Source of the DNA: Cyanobacterium sp. Dongsha4
GTDB lineage: Bacteria > Cyanobacteriota > Cyanobacteriia > Cyanobacteriales > Cyanobacteriaceae
DNA length: 64,000 bases
Reading direction: 5' to 3'
Assembly (NCBI RefSeq): GCF_036345015.1
Contig: NZ_CP084098.1
Span: forward strand, 1,067,326 to 1,131,325
This document shows positions 19,681 to 29,343 of this stretch, piece by piece. The first letter of the stretch is position 1. Each line of letters begins with the position of its first letter. Under the pieces are notes generated by a model that did not search any database, was not told the origin of the DNA, and saw nothing but the letters and a program-made list of their open reading frames with translations. A program made the translations under genes and the position numbers.

Positions 19681-20655
19681 TTAACAGCAGTTTAACCATA
19701 AATTCAATAAAGCCATTATTTGCTGATCAAAAGAATCTGTTAACTGATGGCTCAATTGCCAACTATCTACAACAATACCTGAACAGAGTAACATGAGGTA
19801 GAGAATAGAATATTTAAACATGGATTTAGCACAGTCTTTACTGTCGGGTTGCTGTAATAATTGCCATGATTTATAGATGAAAGTTAGTCCCAAAATAAGA
19901 GCAAAAGAAAAATAAACAAATCCTGCACTATGTAAAGGATAGATAAAGATTAAACTAAAGGCAAAAGTAATCCAAGTATAAATCCAAATTTGTTTAACTG
20001 TTGACTCAAACCCTTCCACAACAGGCAACATTGGTACACCAACTTCTGCATAGTCATCACTAATCATCAAAGCCAAAGCCCAAAAATGAGGGGGAGTCCA
20101 AAGAAAAATCAATGTAAATAACGCCCATGCACTCCAACTTAAATCCCCTGTTACAGCCGCCCAACCCACGAGAGGAGGAATAGCTCCGGCCGCCCCTCCA
20201 ATGACGATATTTTGGCTAGTATAACGTTTTAGCCAATGGGTATAAATCAGCATATAGAAGATAATCCCCGTCATGGCTAACAAGGCAGACAATAAATTGA
20301 CAGCAATTACTAAAATACTAAAGGAAAGAATTGCTAGGAAAATTCCAAAAATAATTGCATGGTTAGATTGAACTCTTCCCGAAGGAATAGGACGTTTTCT
20401 CGTGCGTTTCATGTCATAATCAATGTCTTGATCATAAACACAGTTAAAAGTTTGGGCAGAGGCGGCGGCTAATGTCCCTCCTAATAAGGTCATAATTAAG
20501 AGTAGAGGATCAACTGTGCCTTTTCCCGCCATAAACATAGAGGCAGTAGTGGTTATTAAAAGTAAGGGAATAATACGAGGTTTTGTGAGGAGATAATAAC
20601 TTTGAATAACTTGCCAAAAGTTCTCGTTACGAGGTGAAATACTTGTTCCGATCAT
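19681..20655 (-). CDS. ctaB: Protoheme IX farnesyltransferase (heme O synthase)
   Basis: 324 residues, a UbiA-superfamily prenyltransferase with about nine membrane helices. The first Asp-rich motif is in NCVYDQDIDYDMKRTRKRPIPSGR-type sequence (N-x3-D-x3-D) near residue 86, and the second is DDYAEVGVPMLP near residue 205. It adds farnesyl to heme b to make heme O for terminal oxidases. It is downstream of ctaA on the same strand, as usual in cyanobacteria. No ctaCDE genes are in the window. Confidence 0.95.
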   Translation of the reverse strand: MIGTSISPRNENFWQVIQSYYLLTKPRIIPLLLITTTASMFMAGKGTVDPLLLIMTLLGGTLAAASAQTFNCVYDQDIDYDMKRTRKRPIPSGRVQSNHAIIFGIFLAILSFSILVIAVNLLSALLAMTGIIFYMLIYTHWLKRYTSQNIVIGGAAGAIPPLVGWAAVTGDLSWSAWALFTLIFLWTPPHFWALALMISDDYAEVGVPMLPVVEGFESTVKQIWIYTWITFAFSLIFIYPLHSAGFVYFSFALILGLTFIYKSWQLLQQPDSKDCAKSMFKYSILYLMLLCSGIVVDSWQLSHQLTDSFDQQIMALLNLWLNCC

Positions 20656-20830
20656 GTTTATTGTTTTTTCTGAATTATGTTTAAGGTTTTAGCCTTAAGC
20701 TAATATTTGTTATCAGTTTTTTTGATGTGATTAAGATTGATTGAAATAGACAGATTTTTAATTTAATTAGATAAAGGATCTAAATAAACTCTTTCTTCAA
20801 GGTTATGCTAATTTTTTATTTACGGAAAAA

Positions 20831-21772
20831 CTAATTTAAAAGGGAAATGGTAGTATCTTCATCTCTAAGGGTGTAAACGGTAAAAGTTATCAACATCCCA
20901 AAAAGTGCCGCTCCGATGGTATGGTGGGCTACGGTAAGAGGTTCTACTTGTAGATGAAGGTAAAATGTAGCAATACCGAGTAATATTTGACTCACTAAAA
21001 TTATGGTGATATATTTAGTCAAATTTCGCAATTTAAGACTTAAAGCAGGGGTTTTTCTGGCTAAAATCACTAAAGTGATAGTGGCGATGGTGGCAGGAAG
21101 CACTCCGATAATATGACTATTCATGACAAAACAAAGTTGATTACCCGCGAAGCATTGATGTAAAGCCCATTGAGAGGCAACTAAACCCCCTAAAAGACAT
21201 TGAACATATACGGTTATAGATGCGATCGCACCTATGAGAGTTAATTTACTTACATCCGTAGCTGTGCCTTGATATTCACTAAGATTGCTACCAATAGCGA
21301 TTAATGTGCCAAAAAACAATAAAGCAGTGCCTAGATGAGCGGTAACAATATCAAAACGCAATAATTCTGTGACTGTCAATCCGCCCAAAATTCCTTGAAA
21401 GATGATTAGAAATAGAGCAAAACTGGAAGCATAAGGCAACCATTGAGGTAATTTACGGCGATGCCACCAAGAAGCAATCACCAAAATAATGGTAGTAAAA
21501 CCAATTAAAGCCGCATCCAGTCGGTGAAACCACTCTAAAAATACCTGTAAATTCATTTCCTGAGTGGGGACAATTTTACCGTAGCATAAAGGCCAATCAG
21601 GACAAGCTAATCCTGCATTCATAACCCTCGTTGCCGCCCCAATTGCCATTAAAGCCAGAGTTGCGATCGCAATTTTCCATACTAGCCACCTAATCCATCT
21701 AAGGGGATGAGAAGAGGAGAAGGAAAAGAAAGAATTATATAAAGCTGAATCTGTCATATTAAAAAATGCCAT
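20831..21772 (-). CDS. ctaA: Heme A synthase (COX15/CtaA)
   Basis: 313 residues with about eight membrane helices. Conserved heme-ligand histidines occur in EWFHRLDAALIG, TAHLGTALL, NSHIIG and AHHTIGAALFG. There are two cysteine pairs typical of CtaA (GLACPDWPLCYG and CFAGNQLC). It oxidises the heme O methyl group to a formyl group to give heme A. It precedes ctaB by 175 bp. The first ATG gives MAFFNMTDS; the second Met (residue 6) is an alternative start. Confidence 0.94.
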   Translation of the reverse strand: MAFFNMTDSALYNSFFSFSSSHPLRWIRWLVWKIAIATLALMAIGAATRVMNAGLACPDWPLCYGKIVPTQEMNLQVFLEWFHRLDAALIGFTTIILVIASWWHRRKLPQWLPYASSFALFLIIFQGILGGLTVTELLRFDIVTAHLGTALLFFGTLIAIGSNLSEYQGTATDVSKLTLIGAIASITVYVQCLLGGLVASQWALHQCFAGNQLCFVMNSHIIGVLPATIATITLVILARKTPALSLKLRNLTKYITIILVSQILLGIATFYLHLQVEPLTVAHHTIGAALFGMLITFTVYTLRDEDTTISLLN

Positions 21773-21919
21773 TGAATTTCTAAGGTTGATCTTAGCTTAG
21801 GATCAAATTTCTGGAACTTTTGGTATTTTTAGAATCTTTCTTGATTATTTTTACAAAAGTTAACAAAACGCCTTTTTTCCCTTAGCCGTAATCTCTGATG
21901 AAGGGCAAAGGTAAATAGT

Positions 21920-21954
21920 TAAGAATTAAGAATTAAGAATTAAGAATTAAGAAT
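21920..21954 (+). repeat. Heptamer array TAAGAAT x5
   Basis: Five perfect 7-bp units. This is a short tandemly repeated repetitive (STRR) sequence of the kind known from cyanobacterial intergenic regions, immediately followed by a second, different heptamer array. Confidence 0.9.
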
Positions 21955-21963
21955 AAAAAACCC

Positions 21964-21998
21964 CTAACTCCTAACTCCTAACTCCTAACTCCTAACTC
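21964..21998 (+). repeat. Heptamer array CTAACTC x5
   Basis: Five perfect 7-bp units, the same unit as the array at 42688-42715, and similarly preceded by AATTAAxAACCCC-like sequence and followed by ATTTC. Confidence 0.9.
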
Positions 21999-22097
21999 AT
22001 TTCTCCTTCTTATCACCGAACCCCTTTAATTATGGCTTAAGTAACCGTTGTAAGGTACAATAAGCAAAATAAGATTTTATTGAGAAGGACAGATATT

Positions 22098-23396
22098 GTG
22101 GCTTTTAAGATCGGTTTATTAGGACTAGGTACTGTTGGCACGGGTACGGCAGACATTTTATTTAATCCCGATGGCAGACACCCCCTCCTTCAAAATATAA
22201 CGATTAGTCAGGTAGGGGTAAAATCACTCGAAAAAAAACGCAACATTGATTTACCCTCAGAAATTCTGACGACAGATTTAGAAGCCATTGTCACTAATCC
22301 CGAAATTGATATTGTTGTTGAGTTAATAGGTGGTTTAGAACCCGCCCGTAGTCTTATTTTAAAAGCGATTGCTCATGGTAAGCACGTTGTAACAGCGAAT
22401 AAAGCAGTAATTGCCCGTTATGGTGGAGAAATTTTCGCCGCCGCCAATGAAGCGAAAGTTTATGTTTTGTCGGAGGCGGCAGTAGGGGGAGGTATTCCCA
22501 TTGTCGAACCTCTTAAACAGTCTTTGGGGGCGAACCGCTTAGAAAATATTATTGGGATTGTTAATGGCACTACTAACTATATCCTTACGGAAATGACCGA
22601 AAAAGGGGCTGATTTTGGACAGGTGTTAAAAGTTGCCCAAGATTTAGGCTATGCTGAAGCTGATCCCAGTGCCGATGTAGAAGGTTATGATGCGGCGGAT
22701 AAAATTGCTATCTTAGCTTCTCTTGCTTTTGGTTGTTTAGTCAAACGAGAAGACGTTTATTGTGAGGGTATTACTAAAATTACGAGCAGTGATATTAATT
22801 ATGCTGAAAAATTAGGCTTTGTTATCAAGTTACTGGCGATCGCCCATAAGGTACAATCTAGCACGGAAACTCAACTACAGCTAAGAGTTCATCCTACTTT
22901 CGTGCCGACATCTCATCCCCTGGCAAATGTCAATGGTGTTAATAATGCTATTTTAGTGGAAGGTTCACCCCTTGGACAAGTCATGTTTTATGGACCAGGT
23001 GCAGGTTCAGGCCCTACCGCCAGTGCCGTAGTTGCAGATATTATGAACATTGTGGGGGTTCTCAATACTGATAAAACAGGAGATAATCTCGATTCTTTAC
23101 TTAGTTGTTCTCCTCAAGGTCAGGGTCAAATTAGCCCCATAGAGGACGTTTACAGCCGTTTTTATGCCCGTTTTCTCTGTGCAGACGTACCGGGGGTCAT
23201 CGGTCATCTAGGTACTGCTTTTGGCGAAAATAAGGTCAGTTTAGAGTCTGTGGTTCAAATTGGATTTCAGGGGGATTTAGCAGAAATTGTGGTTGTCACT
23301 CACCATGTTAGAGAAGGCAACTTTAGAGAGGCGATCGCAGAAATTCGTAGTTTAAATGCGATTAAGAATATTCCCAGTATTATTCGAGTGCTGTAG
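22098..23396 (+). CDS. hom: Homoserine dehydrogenase
   Basis: 432 residues from GTG 22098, chosen because AAGGA lies 8 bp upstream; the in-frame TTG at 22080 would bury that site. The N-terminal Rossmann motif GLLGLGTVGTGTA binds NAD(P). The catalytic segment is around GYAEADPSADVEGYDAADK, and a C-terminal ACT domain (about residues 350-432, FLCADVPGVIGHLG) provides threonine feedback. It converts aspartate semialdehyde to homoserine. It lies about 160 bp upstream of recR. Confidence 0.96.
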   Translation: MAFKIGLLGLGTVGTGTADILFNPDGRHPLLQNITISQVGVKSLEKKRNIDLPSEILTTDLEAIVTNPEIDIVVELIGGLEPARSLILKAIAHGKHVVTANKAVIARYGGEIFAAANEAKVYVLSEAAVGGGIPIVEPLKQSLGANRLENIIGIVNGTTNYILTEMTEKGADFGQVLKVAQDLGYAEADPSADVEGYDAADKIAILASLAFGCLVKREDVYCEGITKITSSDINYAEKLGFVIKLLAIAHKVQSSTETQLQLRVHPTFVPTSHPLANVNGVNNAILVEGSPLGQVMFYGPGAGSGPTASAVVADIMNIVGVLNTDKTGDNLDSLLSCSPQGQGQISPIEDVYSRFYARFLCADVPGVIGHLGTAFGENKVSLESVVQIGFQGDLAEIVVVTHHVREGNFREAIAEIRSLNAIKNIPSIIRVL

Positions 23397-23558
23397 TTTG
23401 AGTCATGAGTTATGGAAGAGGTGTCAGGTTTCAGGATGTTAGGGGAATGAGAGGATGAGGAGATGAGGGAGAAACTAACTCCCAACTCCTAGCTCAAATT
23501 ATTGCCCATTGCCCTTTTAACTTTTGCCCTTTAGCCTTTTTGAAAGGAGATAAATACT

Positions 23559-24152
23559 ATTTTTACACCACCTCTTGCTAAATTAATTGAACAATTACAA
23601 AAATTACCCGGCATTGGTCCTAAAAATGCCCAGAGATTAGCATTACATATTATTAAACGTTCTGATAAAGATGCTGAAGCCTTAGCCCAAGCTATTCTTG
23701 ACGCAAAAAGAAGAGTCGGTTTATGTCAGAAATGTTTTCATTTATCGGCTGATCCTGTATGTGAAATCTGTCGTAATCCCAGTCGAGTTCAAAGTACAAT
23801 TTGTGTTGTCGCTGATTCTAAAGATGTAATCGCCTTGGAAAAAACCAGAGAATATCAAGGTTTATATCATGTTATTGGGGGAGTGATTTCTCCTATGGAT
23901 GGCATTGGCCCTGAACAACTACACATACAACCATTAATTCAACGAGTTAGTCAAGAAAAAATTGAGGAGGTGATTTTAGCGATTAATCCTAGTGTTGAGG
24001 GGGAAACTACTACTTTATATATTGGTCAATTAGTTAAGCCTTTTACAAAAGTTACTCGTATTGCCTTTGGTTTACCCATGGGAGGTGATTTGGAATATGC
24101 AGACGAAATAACCCTTGCTAGGGCATTAGAAGGGCGCAGAGATTTTGATTAA
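23559..24152 (+). CDS. recR: Recombination mediator RecR (ATT start)
   Basis: The frame reads [12 protein letters not shown] and then the HhH motif [13 protein letters not shown], a C4 zinc finger ([16 protein letters not shown]), and a Toprim domain with [12 protein letters not shown] and [11 protein letters not shown]. This is a complete RecR of about 197 residues. No ATG, GTG or TTG fits the front: the frame is bounded by a TGA at 23541, and the only plausible initiator is ATT at 23559, 9 bp after a strong AGGAG. A near-full-length product therefore needs a rare ATT start. The next TTG start (23835) would remove the zinc finger. Confidence 0.88.
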   Translation: MFTPPLAKLIEQLQKLPGIGPKNAQRLALHIIKRSDKDAEALAQAILDAKRRVGLCQKCFHLSADPVCEICRNPSRVQSTICVVADSKDVIALEKTREYQGLYHVIGGVISPMDGIGPEQLHIQPLIQRVSQEKIEEVILAINPSVEGETTTLYIGQLVKPFTKVTRIAFGLPMGGDLEYADEITLARALEGRRDFD

Positions 24153-24271
24153 GATTGATCTATTTTTTAAAAGTCTTGCAAACAAAATAGAAATCAAAAA
24201 TATAATGGAGATTATTGACTATTGATATGATATTCCTATCTGTTCCTTTTTACTAAATTCGGTGAGAATCC

Positions 24272-24523
24272 CTATTTTTCAACGTGGGAAACAAAACGAT
24301 GGGCAACAGTTTCTGGTTGAATTGCAGACAATACTACATGGTTGGAATCTGTTATAATTACGGCTCTGGTTCTTCTGCCATAGGTTGCATCTATCAATTG
24401 TCCTTTATCTTTTGCTTCGTTGATGATACGTTTAATGGGGGCAGACTCAGGACTAACAATGGCAATGACTCGATTAGCGGCTACTATGTTACCAAAACCG
24501 ATATTTATTAATTGAATATCCAT
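24272..24523 (-). CDS. RemA/DUF370 family regulatory protein
   Basis: 83 residues, [32 protein letters not shown] and a later [13 protein letters not shown], characteristic of DUF370/RemA. In Bacillus RemA is a DNA-binding activator of matrix genes; the cyanobacterial homologue's role is less clear. The size is normal. It stands alone between recR and an EcfT-like gene. Confidence 0.92.
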   Translation of the reverse strand: MDIQLINIGFGNIVAANRVIAIVSPESAPIKRIINEAKDKGQLIDATYGRRTRAVIITDSNHVVLSAIQPETVAHRFVSHVEK

Positions 24524-24674
24524 GAATTTTACTGATAGTTGACAGTTTTAAATTTATCCTTTATCTTATCGCTATATTTTTAGAATAACAAGAATTTTCG
24601 TCAATATTCTCGGAAATTTGACATTGTTTCTATATCCTTTATGACTTTTTAATAATTACTAATTACTTATTCAA

Positions 24675-25547
24675 ATGGATTTTTTGCGATCGCTTCCTAT
24701 TGGTATATTTATAGAAAAGCCCATCTCATGGCTACATAAATTAGATCCTCGTGTTAAGTTAGCATGGTTGATGAGTGTAATTTTGACACCTTTGTTAGCA
24801 AATCCTTATTGGCGTATTTTTTTAGTCATTTTTTTGTTACTTTTGACAGTGTTGGCAAAAATTCCGTGGCGTATTCTGAAAACCCAAGTTAGTCTATTGG
24901 TCTTTTTTCTGGTGATTGTATTTTGTGTCACCATATTTTCGGGGGATGGATTTAATCTTAGTTACCAACCAACTTTACCCCCAAGCACATTACCAACTCC
25001 TCAATCGACAGATTATCGATATGTATTGCTAGAAATCGGTAATTTCACCATGACAAGAAGAAGTTTAGATTTAGCGATTCGAGTTACCACTTTAATTTTT
25101 ACTTTAGTTTATAGTAGTAATTTGTTTTTGTTAACTACAGCTCCCGAAAAAATTACCGCAGGAATTGAAGATTTATTATCTCCTTTAAGAAGGTTTAATT
25201 TACCAATTACAGAAATTATTTTAACTTTAACTTTGGCATTAAGATTTATTCCTTTAGTGTTAGAAGAAGCCCAGAATTTAATTAGATCCATCAAAACAAG
25301 GGCAATTAATTGGAAAAAATTAGGCTTTAAAAAAAGTATGCAAATATGGTTAATTGTAGCAGAAAAATTATTACAAAATATACTATTAAGGGCTGAACAA
25401 ATTGCGATCGCGATCGAAGCTAGAGGTTTTACAAATCCCCATGATCATTTAGTACAATGGCATGAATTAAAAATGATAAAAGCAGATTTTTTCGCTTTAT
25501 TTAGTTTAATAATATTTTGGGTTTTTCGGGTTATATATGGTGGTTAA
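24675..25547 (+). CDS. EcfT/CbiQ-like transporter transmembrane protein
   Basis: 290 residues with about five or six membrane helices, starting MDFLRSLPIGIFIEKPISWLHKLDPRVKLAW as in cyanobacterial EcfT-like proteins. The coupling-helix ARG signature occurs near the C-terminus (IAIAIEARGFTNP); it normally contacts the ATPase subunits of ECF vitamin/metal transporters. No EcfA or S component is in the neighbourhood, so the substrate and partner ATPases are unknown. Confidence 0.88.
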   Translation: MDFLRSLPIGIFIEKPISWLHKLDPRVKLAWLMSVILTPLLANPYWRIFLVIFLLLLTVLAKIPWRILKTQVSLLVFFLVIVFCVTIFSGDGFNLSYQPTLPPSTLPTPQSTDYRYVLLEIGNFTMTRRSLDLAIRVTTLIFTLVYSSNLFLLTTAPEKITAGIEDLLSPLRRFNLPITEIILTLTLALRFIPLVLEEAQNLIRSIKTRAINWKKLGFKKSMQIWLIVAEKLLQNILLRAEQIAIAIEARGFTNPHDHLVQWHELKMIKADFFALFSLIIFWVFRVIYGG

Positions 25548-25646
25548 ATATTTTTTAATAAACCTTTTACAATATTAAAATTAATTGATATAGAAAATAT
25601 CGTTAACTTACTTCATTTTTGCCTTTTGCTTGAGGAAGCAATAAAT

Positions 25647-26579
25647 CTAATTTACTCCCAATGATTCTCCCACTTCTTTTATATCTGTAATCAATTTTTT
25701 TAATTTTTCTATAAATATTTCTATTTCTTTGCCATTATCTGTAAATAAATTATCATGATCTGTTAATTTTTCTAACGTGCTATCCGAATCAATTAAACTT
25801 GTCAATTCTTCTCGAAAATTATTAATTTTATCTTTAAATAAAATTCTAGCTTTTTCTATATTCTCCTCACTATTTTCTCTAAAAGAGCTTATTTCTTGCT
25901 CGATATTATTAATACTCTGTTCTAATAATTCTTCTAAGTCTGTAGAATAATTCGCTAATTTTGGCTTTAAGTTATCTTCTAAATGACTACTTATATCTTC
26001 TTGATAATCATTTATTTGATTAGTAAAATTTTCTAAATTATATTCAATTACTTCCTCTAAATAATTAACTTTTTCCGATAAAATTTCAATTTCTTGTTGT
26101 GTAGATTGCCAAGTAATCTCAATACTTTCATGATTAGCTTGTAAAGACTCCCACAATTCATTAAAAATAGTAATTCCTTCTTCTAAAATTTGTAGGTGAT
26201 AAGTCTTCATTTTCTCTAATTGTTGCTCAAATTGTTCAAAATAGCTACTGAGGGTTTGCATTGGTGAATTTAACTCTTTTTGCTGATTAATCATGGTTTC
26301 ATTCAGTTGTTTAATCTTATTAGATACTGCAACCATTTTTATCTGTAATAAACCTTGTTGAGTAATTATTATTTGAGGAAAATTAGATAGTTTTTTTTGC
26401 ACTTTTATTAATTGCTTAACTACTTCCTCTTGTTTATTATTATTTTTTTCAATGACATTATTTAAGTTTTCTCTAATATCGTTGAGAATTTCTGTCATTT
26501 TACTTAATTCTTCTGGTAAATTTTTTCTTACCTCACTTATATATTCTAAACTTGAAATTAACTTTTCATTAATTAACAT
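25647..26579 (-). CDS. Coiled-coil cluster protein 7
   Basis: 310 residues, almost wholly predicted helix with heptad-like Leu/Ile spacing, rich in Glu, Asn, Ile and Gln, with no signal peptide, membrane helix or Cys. No enzyme motif is visible. It is the last of seven same-strand coiled-coil genes, 89 bp after the 526-residue member, and has an AGGA Shine-Dalgarno element. Its composition (Asn/Ile-rich) resembles cluster proteins 5 and 6 more than 1-4. Function unknown; a structural or scaffold role is inferred only from the coiled coil. Confidence 0.75.
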   Translation of the reverse strand: MLINEKLISSLEYISEVRKNLPEELSKMTEILNDIRENLNNVIEKNNNKQEEVVKQLIKVQKKLSNFPQIIITQQGLLQIKMVAVSNKIKQLNETMINQQKELNSPMQTLSSYFEQFEQQLEKMKTYHLQILEEGITIFNELWESLQANHESIEITWQSTQQEIEILSEKVNYLEEVIEYNLENFTNQINDYQEDISSHLEDNLKPKLANYSTDLEELLEQSINNIEQEISSFRENSEENIEKARILFKDKINNFREELTSLIDSDSTLEKLTDHDNLFTDNGKEIEIFIEKLKKLITDIKEVGESLGVN

Positions 26580-26668
26580 TTTGATTTATCCTATTTTAAT
26601 AAGTTAATAAAAATTAAGATTAATTAGTAATAATAAATAATAACTATTTTATAAAATCAATTTCAATG

Positions 26669-28249
26669 TTAAACATCAAAACTTTCTAATTCTGTGTGGA
26701 CTTTTTCTACTATTTCTTCTGTATCAATTAATTGATTACTGATATTTTCTATTTCTTGCAAATAAGGTTCAATTTTATCCATATTAGTAATGTTATCTTT
26801 AATTTGGTCTAAAATACTATTTAAGTTCTCTTCAACTGTTATCATTTCTTCTTCTATTACTTCTTGATAGTCATTATCTAGTAAACTTTCAATGGTTGTT
26901 AAATCAGATTCTAAACCTTGTTTAAATTCATTAAACAAATCAATATTATTATCTTTAAACTCACTAAATTTATTTTTTAATTCTTCTTCAAAATTATCTA
27001 TATTTTCTTCAATATCTTGAGGGTATTTATCTTCAATATTTATCTGTAATTCTTCCAACAATGTCTCTAATTTATTTGTTTTATCAGTGCAGGAATCAGT
27101 AAAAGATGTAAAATTAATATTTGTATCTTCTATTATTGTCTCTAATGTGGTGTTAATATCTATAATTAATTCCTGAAAAGGAGAAAAAGAGTCATTCATT
27201 TTATTAATTATATTTTCCAAGTCACTGGTGATATTTCCATTATCATCTCCTTTATTTCCCTCAGTGAATGATATATTTTCGTCTAAAATTTTTGTCATTA
27301 AATCTTCTAATTTTTGAGAAGCAGTATTTAATAACTCTTGATTTTCTTCTAACTCTTGTAAAGTATTTTGTTGTTGTGTTTGCGAAGTTTCTCCTAACTC
27401 TTGAATTTGAGTTAACATATCTCCCAACAATTTTTCAAAATCGACTAATTGGCTTAATGCCTCCTCTTCTTGAGTTTCCATTTCCTCATCATTTGTGGTT
27501 AGTTTATCCATCAAATTAGTTAATAAATCATCTATTTTTTTGCTTGAATCTTCTAAATTTTCCGCCTCCTGTTGGGATTCTTCTGTTAAACTATCAAATA
27601 ATTCATTTATTTCTGCCATTTTTTGACCTATATCGGCTATTTTCTCCTGTAAAACCTCTATTTCTTCTTCTGTTTCTTGTATCCCTTCTTGTTTATCTTC
27701 TTTTTCTGCCTCCCCTGACATCTTACCCATAGATGATTTTTCTTCCGCCGAAGATTTATTCTCTTTAGATTCTTTTTTTCCTTGTGAATCGTGGGGAGAT
27801 TTGTTTTCCTCACTATCTTTCAAAGAGGATTTTTCACTCTCACCAAAAGAGTTTTCTTTTTCTCCCGAAGAATCATGGCTACTTTCTTCTACATCATCGT
27901 TATTATCACCATTATTAGTTTTCGCTAATTCTCCCTCTAACTGGTTTAATTTTCCTTGTGTTTGTTGTAACTCTTCTTCCGTTGGTAAGCCACCTTGTTG
28001 CATTTTTTTGGCTATCTTGCCAATATACTCGCCTACTTCTAGCACATTACTACCCTGTTTCCCCCCTAATTCTTCAGCTAAGGCGAGAAGACTTTGACTA
28101 TTTTGCTGTAATTCCCCTGCTAAATTATTAATTTCTTGCGATTTTGCCTCCCCTTTTCCCTCCAAACCGAAGCCAATTAAACTACCTAATACTCCTAAAC
28201 CACCGATACTAGAGGCAACTATTTTTTTTGCTTTTTCTGATATTTCCAT
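26669..28249 (-). CDS. Coiled-coil cluster protein 6 with hydrophobic N-terminus
   Basis: 526 residues. Residues 10-29 (IVASSIGGLGVLGSLIGFGL) form a Gly-rich hydrophobic segment, possibly a membrane anchor or insertion helix. Residues 30-105 are helical. About 105-190 is a low-complexity Ser/Glu/Lys/Asp linker. The remaining 330 residues are a long acidic coiled coil. It starts 11 bp after cluster gene 5, the tightest spacing in the array, which argues for cotranscription. The only Cys is near residue 390. No known domain. As the only member with an N-terminal hydrophobic segment, it is the best candidate to tether the others to a membrane (inference). Confidence 0.75.
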   Translation of the reverse strand: MEISEKAKKIVASSIGGLGVLGSLIGFGLEGKGEAKSQEINNLAGELQQNSQSLLALAEELGGKQGSNVLEVGEYIGKIAKKMQQGGLPTEEELQQTQGKLNQLEGELAKTNNGDNNDDVEESSHDSSGEKENSFGESEKSSLKDSEENKSPHDSQGKKESKENKSSAEEKSSMGKMSGEAEKEDKQEGIQETEEEIEVLQEKIADIGQKMAEINELFDSLTEESQQEAENLEDSSKKIDDLLTNLMDKLTTNDEEMETQEEEALSQLVDFEKLLGDMLTQIQELGETSQTQQQNTLQELEENQELLNTASQKLEDLMTKILDENISFTEGNKGDDNGNITSDLENIINKMNDSFSPFQELIIDINTTLETIIEDTNINFTSFTDSCTDKTNKLETLLEELQINIEDKYPQDIEENIDNFEEELKNKFSEFKDNNIDLFNEFKQGLESDLTTIESLLDNDYQEVIEEEMITVEENLNSILDQIKDNITNMDKIEPYLQEIENISNQLIDTEEIVEKVHTELESFDV

Positions 28250-28260
28250 AATTTCTTTTG

Positions 28261-29160
28261 TTATGTGATAGATTTTATTGTTTCTAAACTGGATTGATAT
28301 AACTGTTGTGCGGTAGATAGTCTATTATTCATTTCCTCTAAGCTATCATTATTTTTTTCGAGGGAAATAATTATTTTCTCTCCCGACTCTTCTACTAAAG
28401 ATTCCATTTTTTCCGATGTATTTTGTAAGTTTTTTATTTCCTCAATAATCTCTTTAAATTCTCTTTGTTTAATATTCATATTTACCCAATTATTGAGTTG
28501 TTGATTTTCTTCTTTATATACTTGTTTTATTTCCTCTAAATTGTCTTCAATACTGTTAAATAATTCGGGAATTAAATTTTTAATTTTTACTGTTTTTTCT
28601 TTAGACAAATTTTGTAAGTTATCACTTTTACTTGTTAAATCTTCTCGTTGTTGTCTAAATTGCGATCGCATCTTTTCACTAATATCTTGAAGACTGTTTA
28701 AATTATTATTGGTTTCTTCTGAATAATTTTTTAAATCATTATCTAAAGTTTCTATTCTGTTTTGCCATTCATTAATATTATCTTTTAAACTATCAGTAAT
28801 GGCATCAGTTTTTTGATTAATATTATCGATATTTTCTTGAAAAATTGAAGAGTGCGATCGCATCTTTGTCATTAAATCATCAGCAATATTATCAATGAAT
28901 TTAACTTGCTCATTTAATTTTACCAACGTAGCTTGAGAAACCCCTGTTTGAGTCAGTAAATTTTCTTGTATTCTCATCATTTTTTTACTCAAACTCACAG
29001 TTGTGTTTTTAGTATTTTCTTGGAGATTAATAATACTTTGACGCAGAGAAGAAACACCGTTATTAATCTTAGAAAAAGAGCCAGAAGACAACTCCAATTT
29101 AGATTGCATTACCTCTAAACGCTCAGTCATAGTATCTATTAAATCATTTATTTTTTCCAT
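28261..29160 (-). CDS. Coiled-coil cluster protein 5
   Basis: 299 residues of uninterrupted helix-forming sequence with heptad-like hydrophobics, closer to neutral charge and richer in Asn, Ile and Lys than members 1-4. No signal peptide, Cys or catalytic motif. A TAGGAA element precedes the ATG by 8 bp. It may be translationally linked to the next gene (11 bp). Parts resemble the rod regions of methyl-accepting proteins, but it lacks a membrane segment and signalling tip, so it is not a chemoreceptor. Confidence 0.75.
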   Translation of the reverse strand: MEKINDLIDTMTERLEVMQSKLELSSGSFSKINNGVSSLRQSIINLQENTKNTTVSLSKKMMRIQENLLTQTGVSQATLVKLNEQVKFIDNIADDLMTKMRSHSSIFQENIDNINQKTDAITDSLKDNINEWQNRIETLDNDLKNYSEETNNNLNSLQDISEKMRSQFRQQREDLTSKSDNLQNLSKEKTVKIKNLIPELFNSIEDNLEEIKQVYKEENQQLNNWVNMNIKQREFKEIIEEIKNLQNTSEKMESLVEESGEKIIISLEKNNDSLEEMNNRLSTAQQLYQSSLETIKSIT

Positions 29161-29343
29161 TGTTTAATTCCTACTTAGTAGGGGAATAAAAGATAACTCT
29201 GAAGCGAGAGAAAAAGATAAAGGGTAAAGACAATTAAAAATTAGTAATTAACCAAAACCTAAAACCTGCTACCGGAAACCTACCCCAATTAAATATTCTT
29301 GTCATCAAACTGAGGTTATAAAAACTCCTAACTTCTCTTTTTT

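Larger units (their letters stand above)
21773..22097 (+). other. ctaA-hom divergent intergenic region with tandem repeats
   Basis: 325 bp. Besides the two heptamer arrays at 21920-21954 and 21964-21998, it contains the ctaA upstream region and a short leader for hom. The composite GGGCAAAGGTAAATAGTTAAGAATTAA followed by an ACTCCTA array recurs at about 42640-42720. Confidence 0.55.

Noticed and set aside
21920-21998. Tandem arrays considered as CRISPR.
   Set aside because: Units are 7 bp with no spacers and there are no cas genes.
28261-29160. Coiled-coil cluster proteins considered as chemoreceptors.
   Set aside because: No periplasmic domain, HAMP or conserved signalling-tip sequence, and no che genes nearby.
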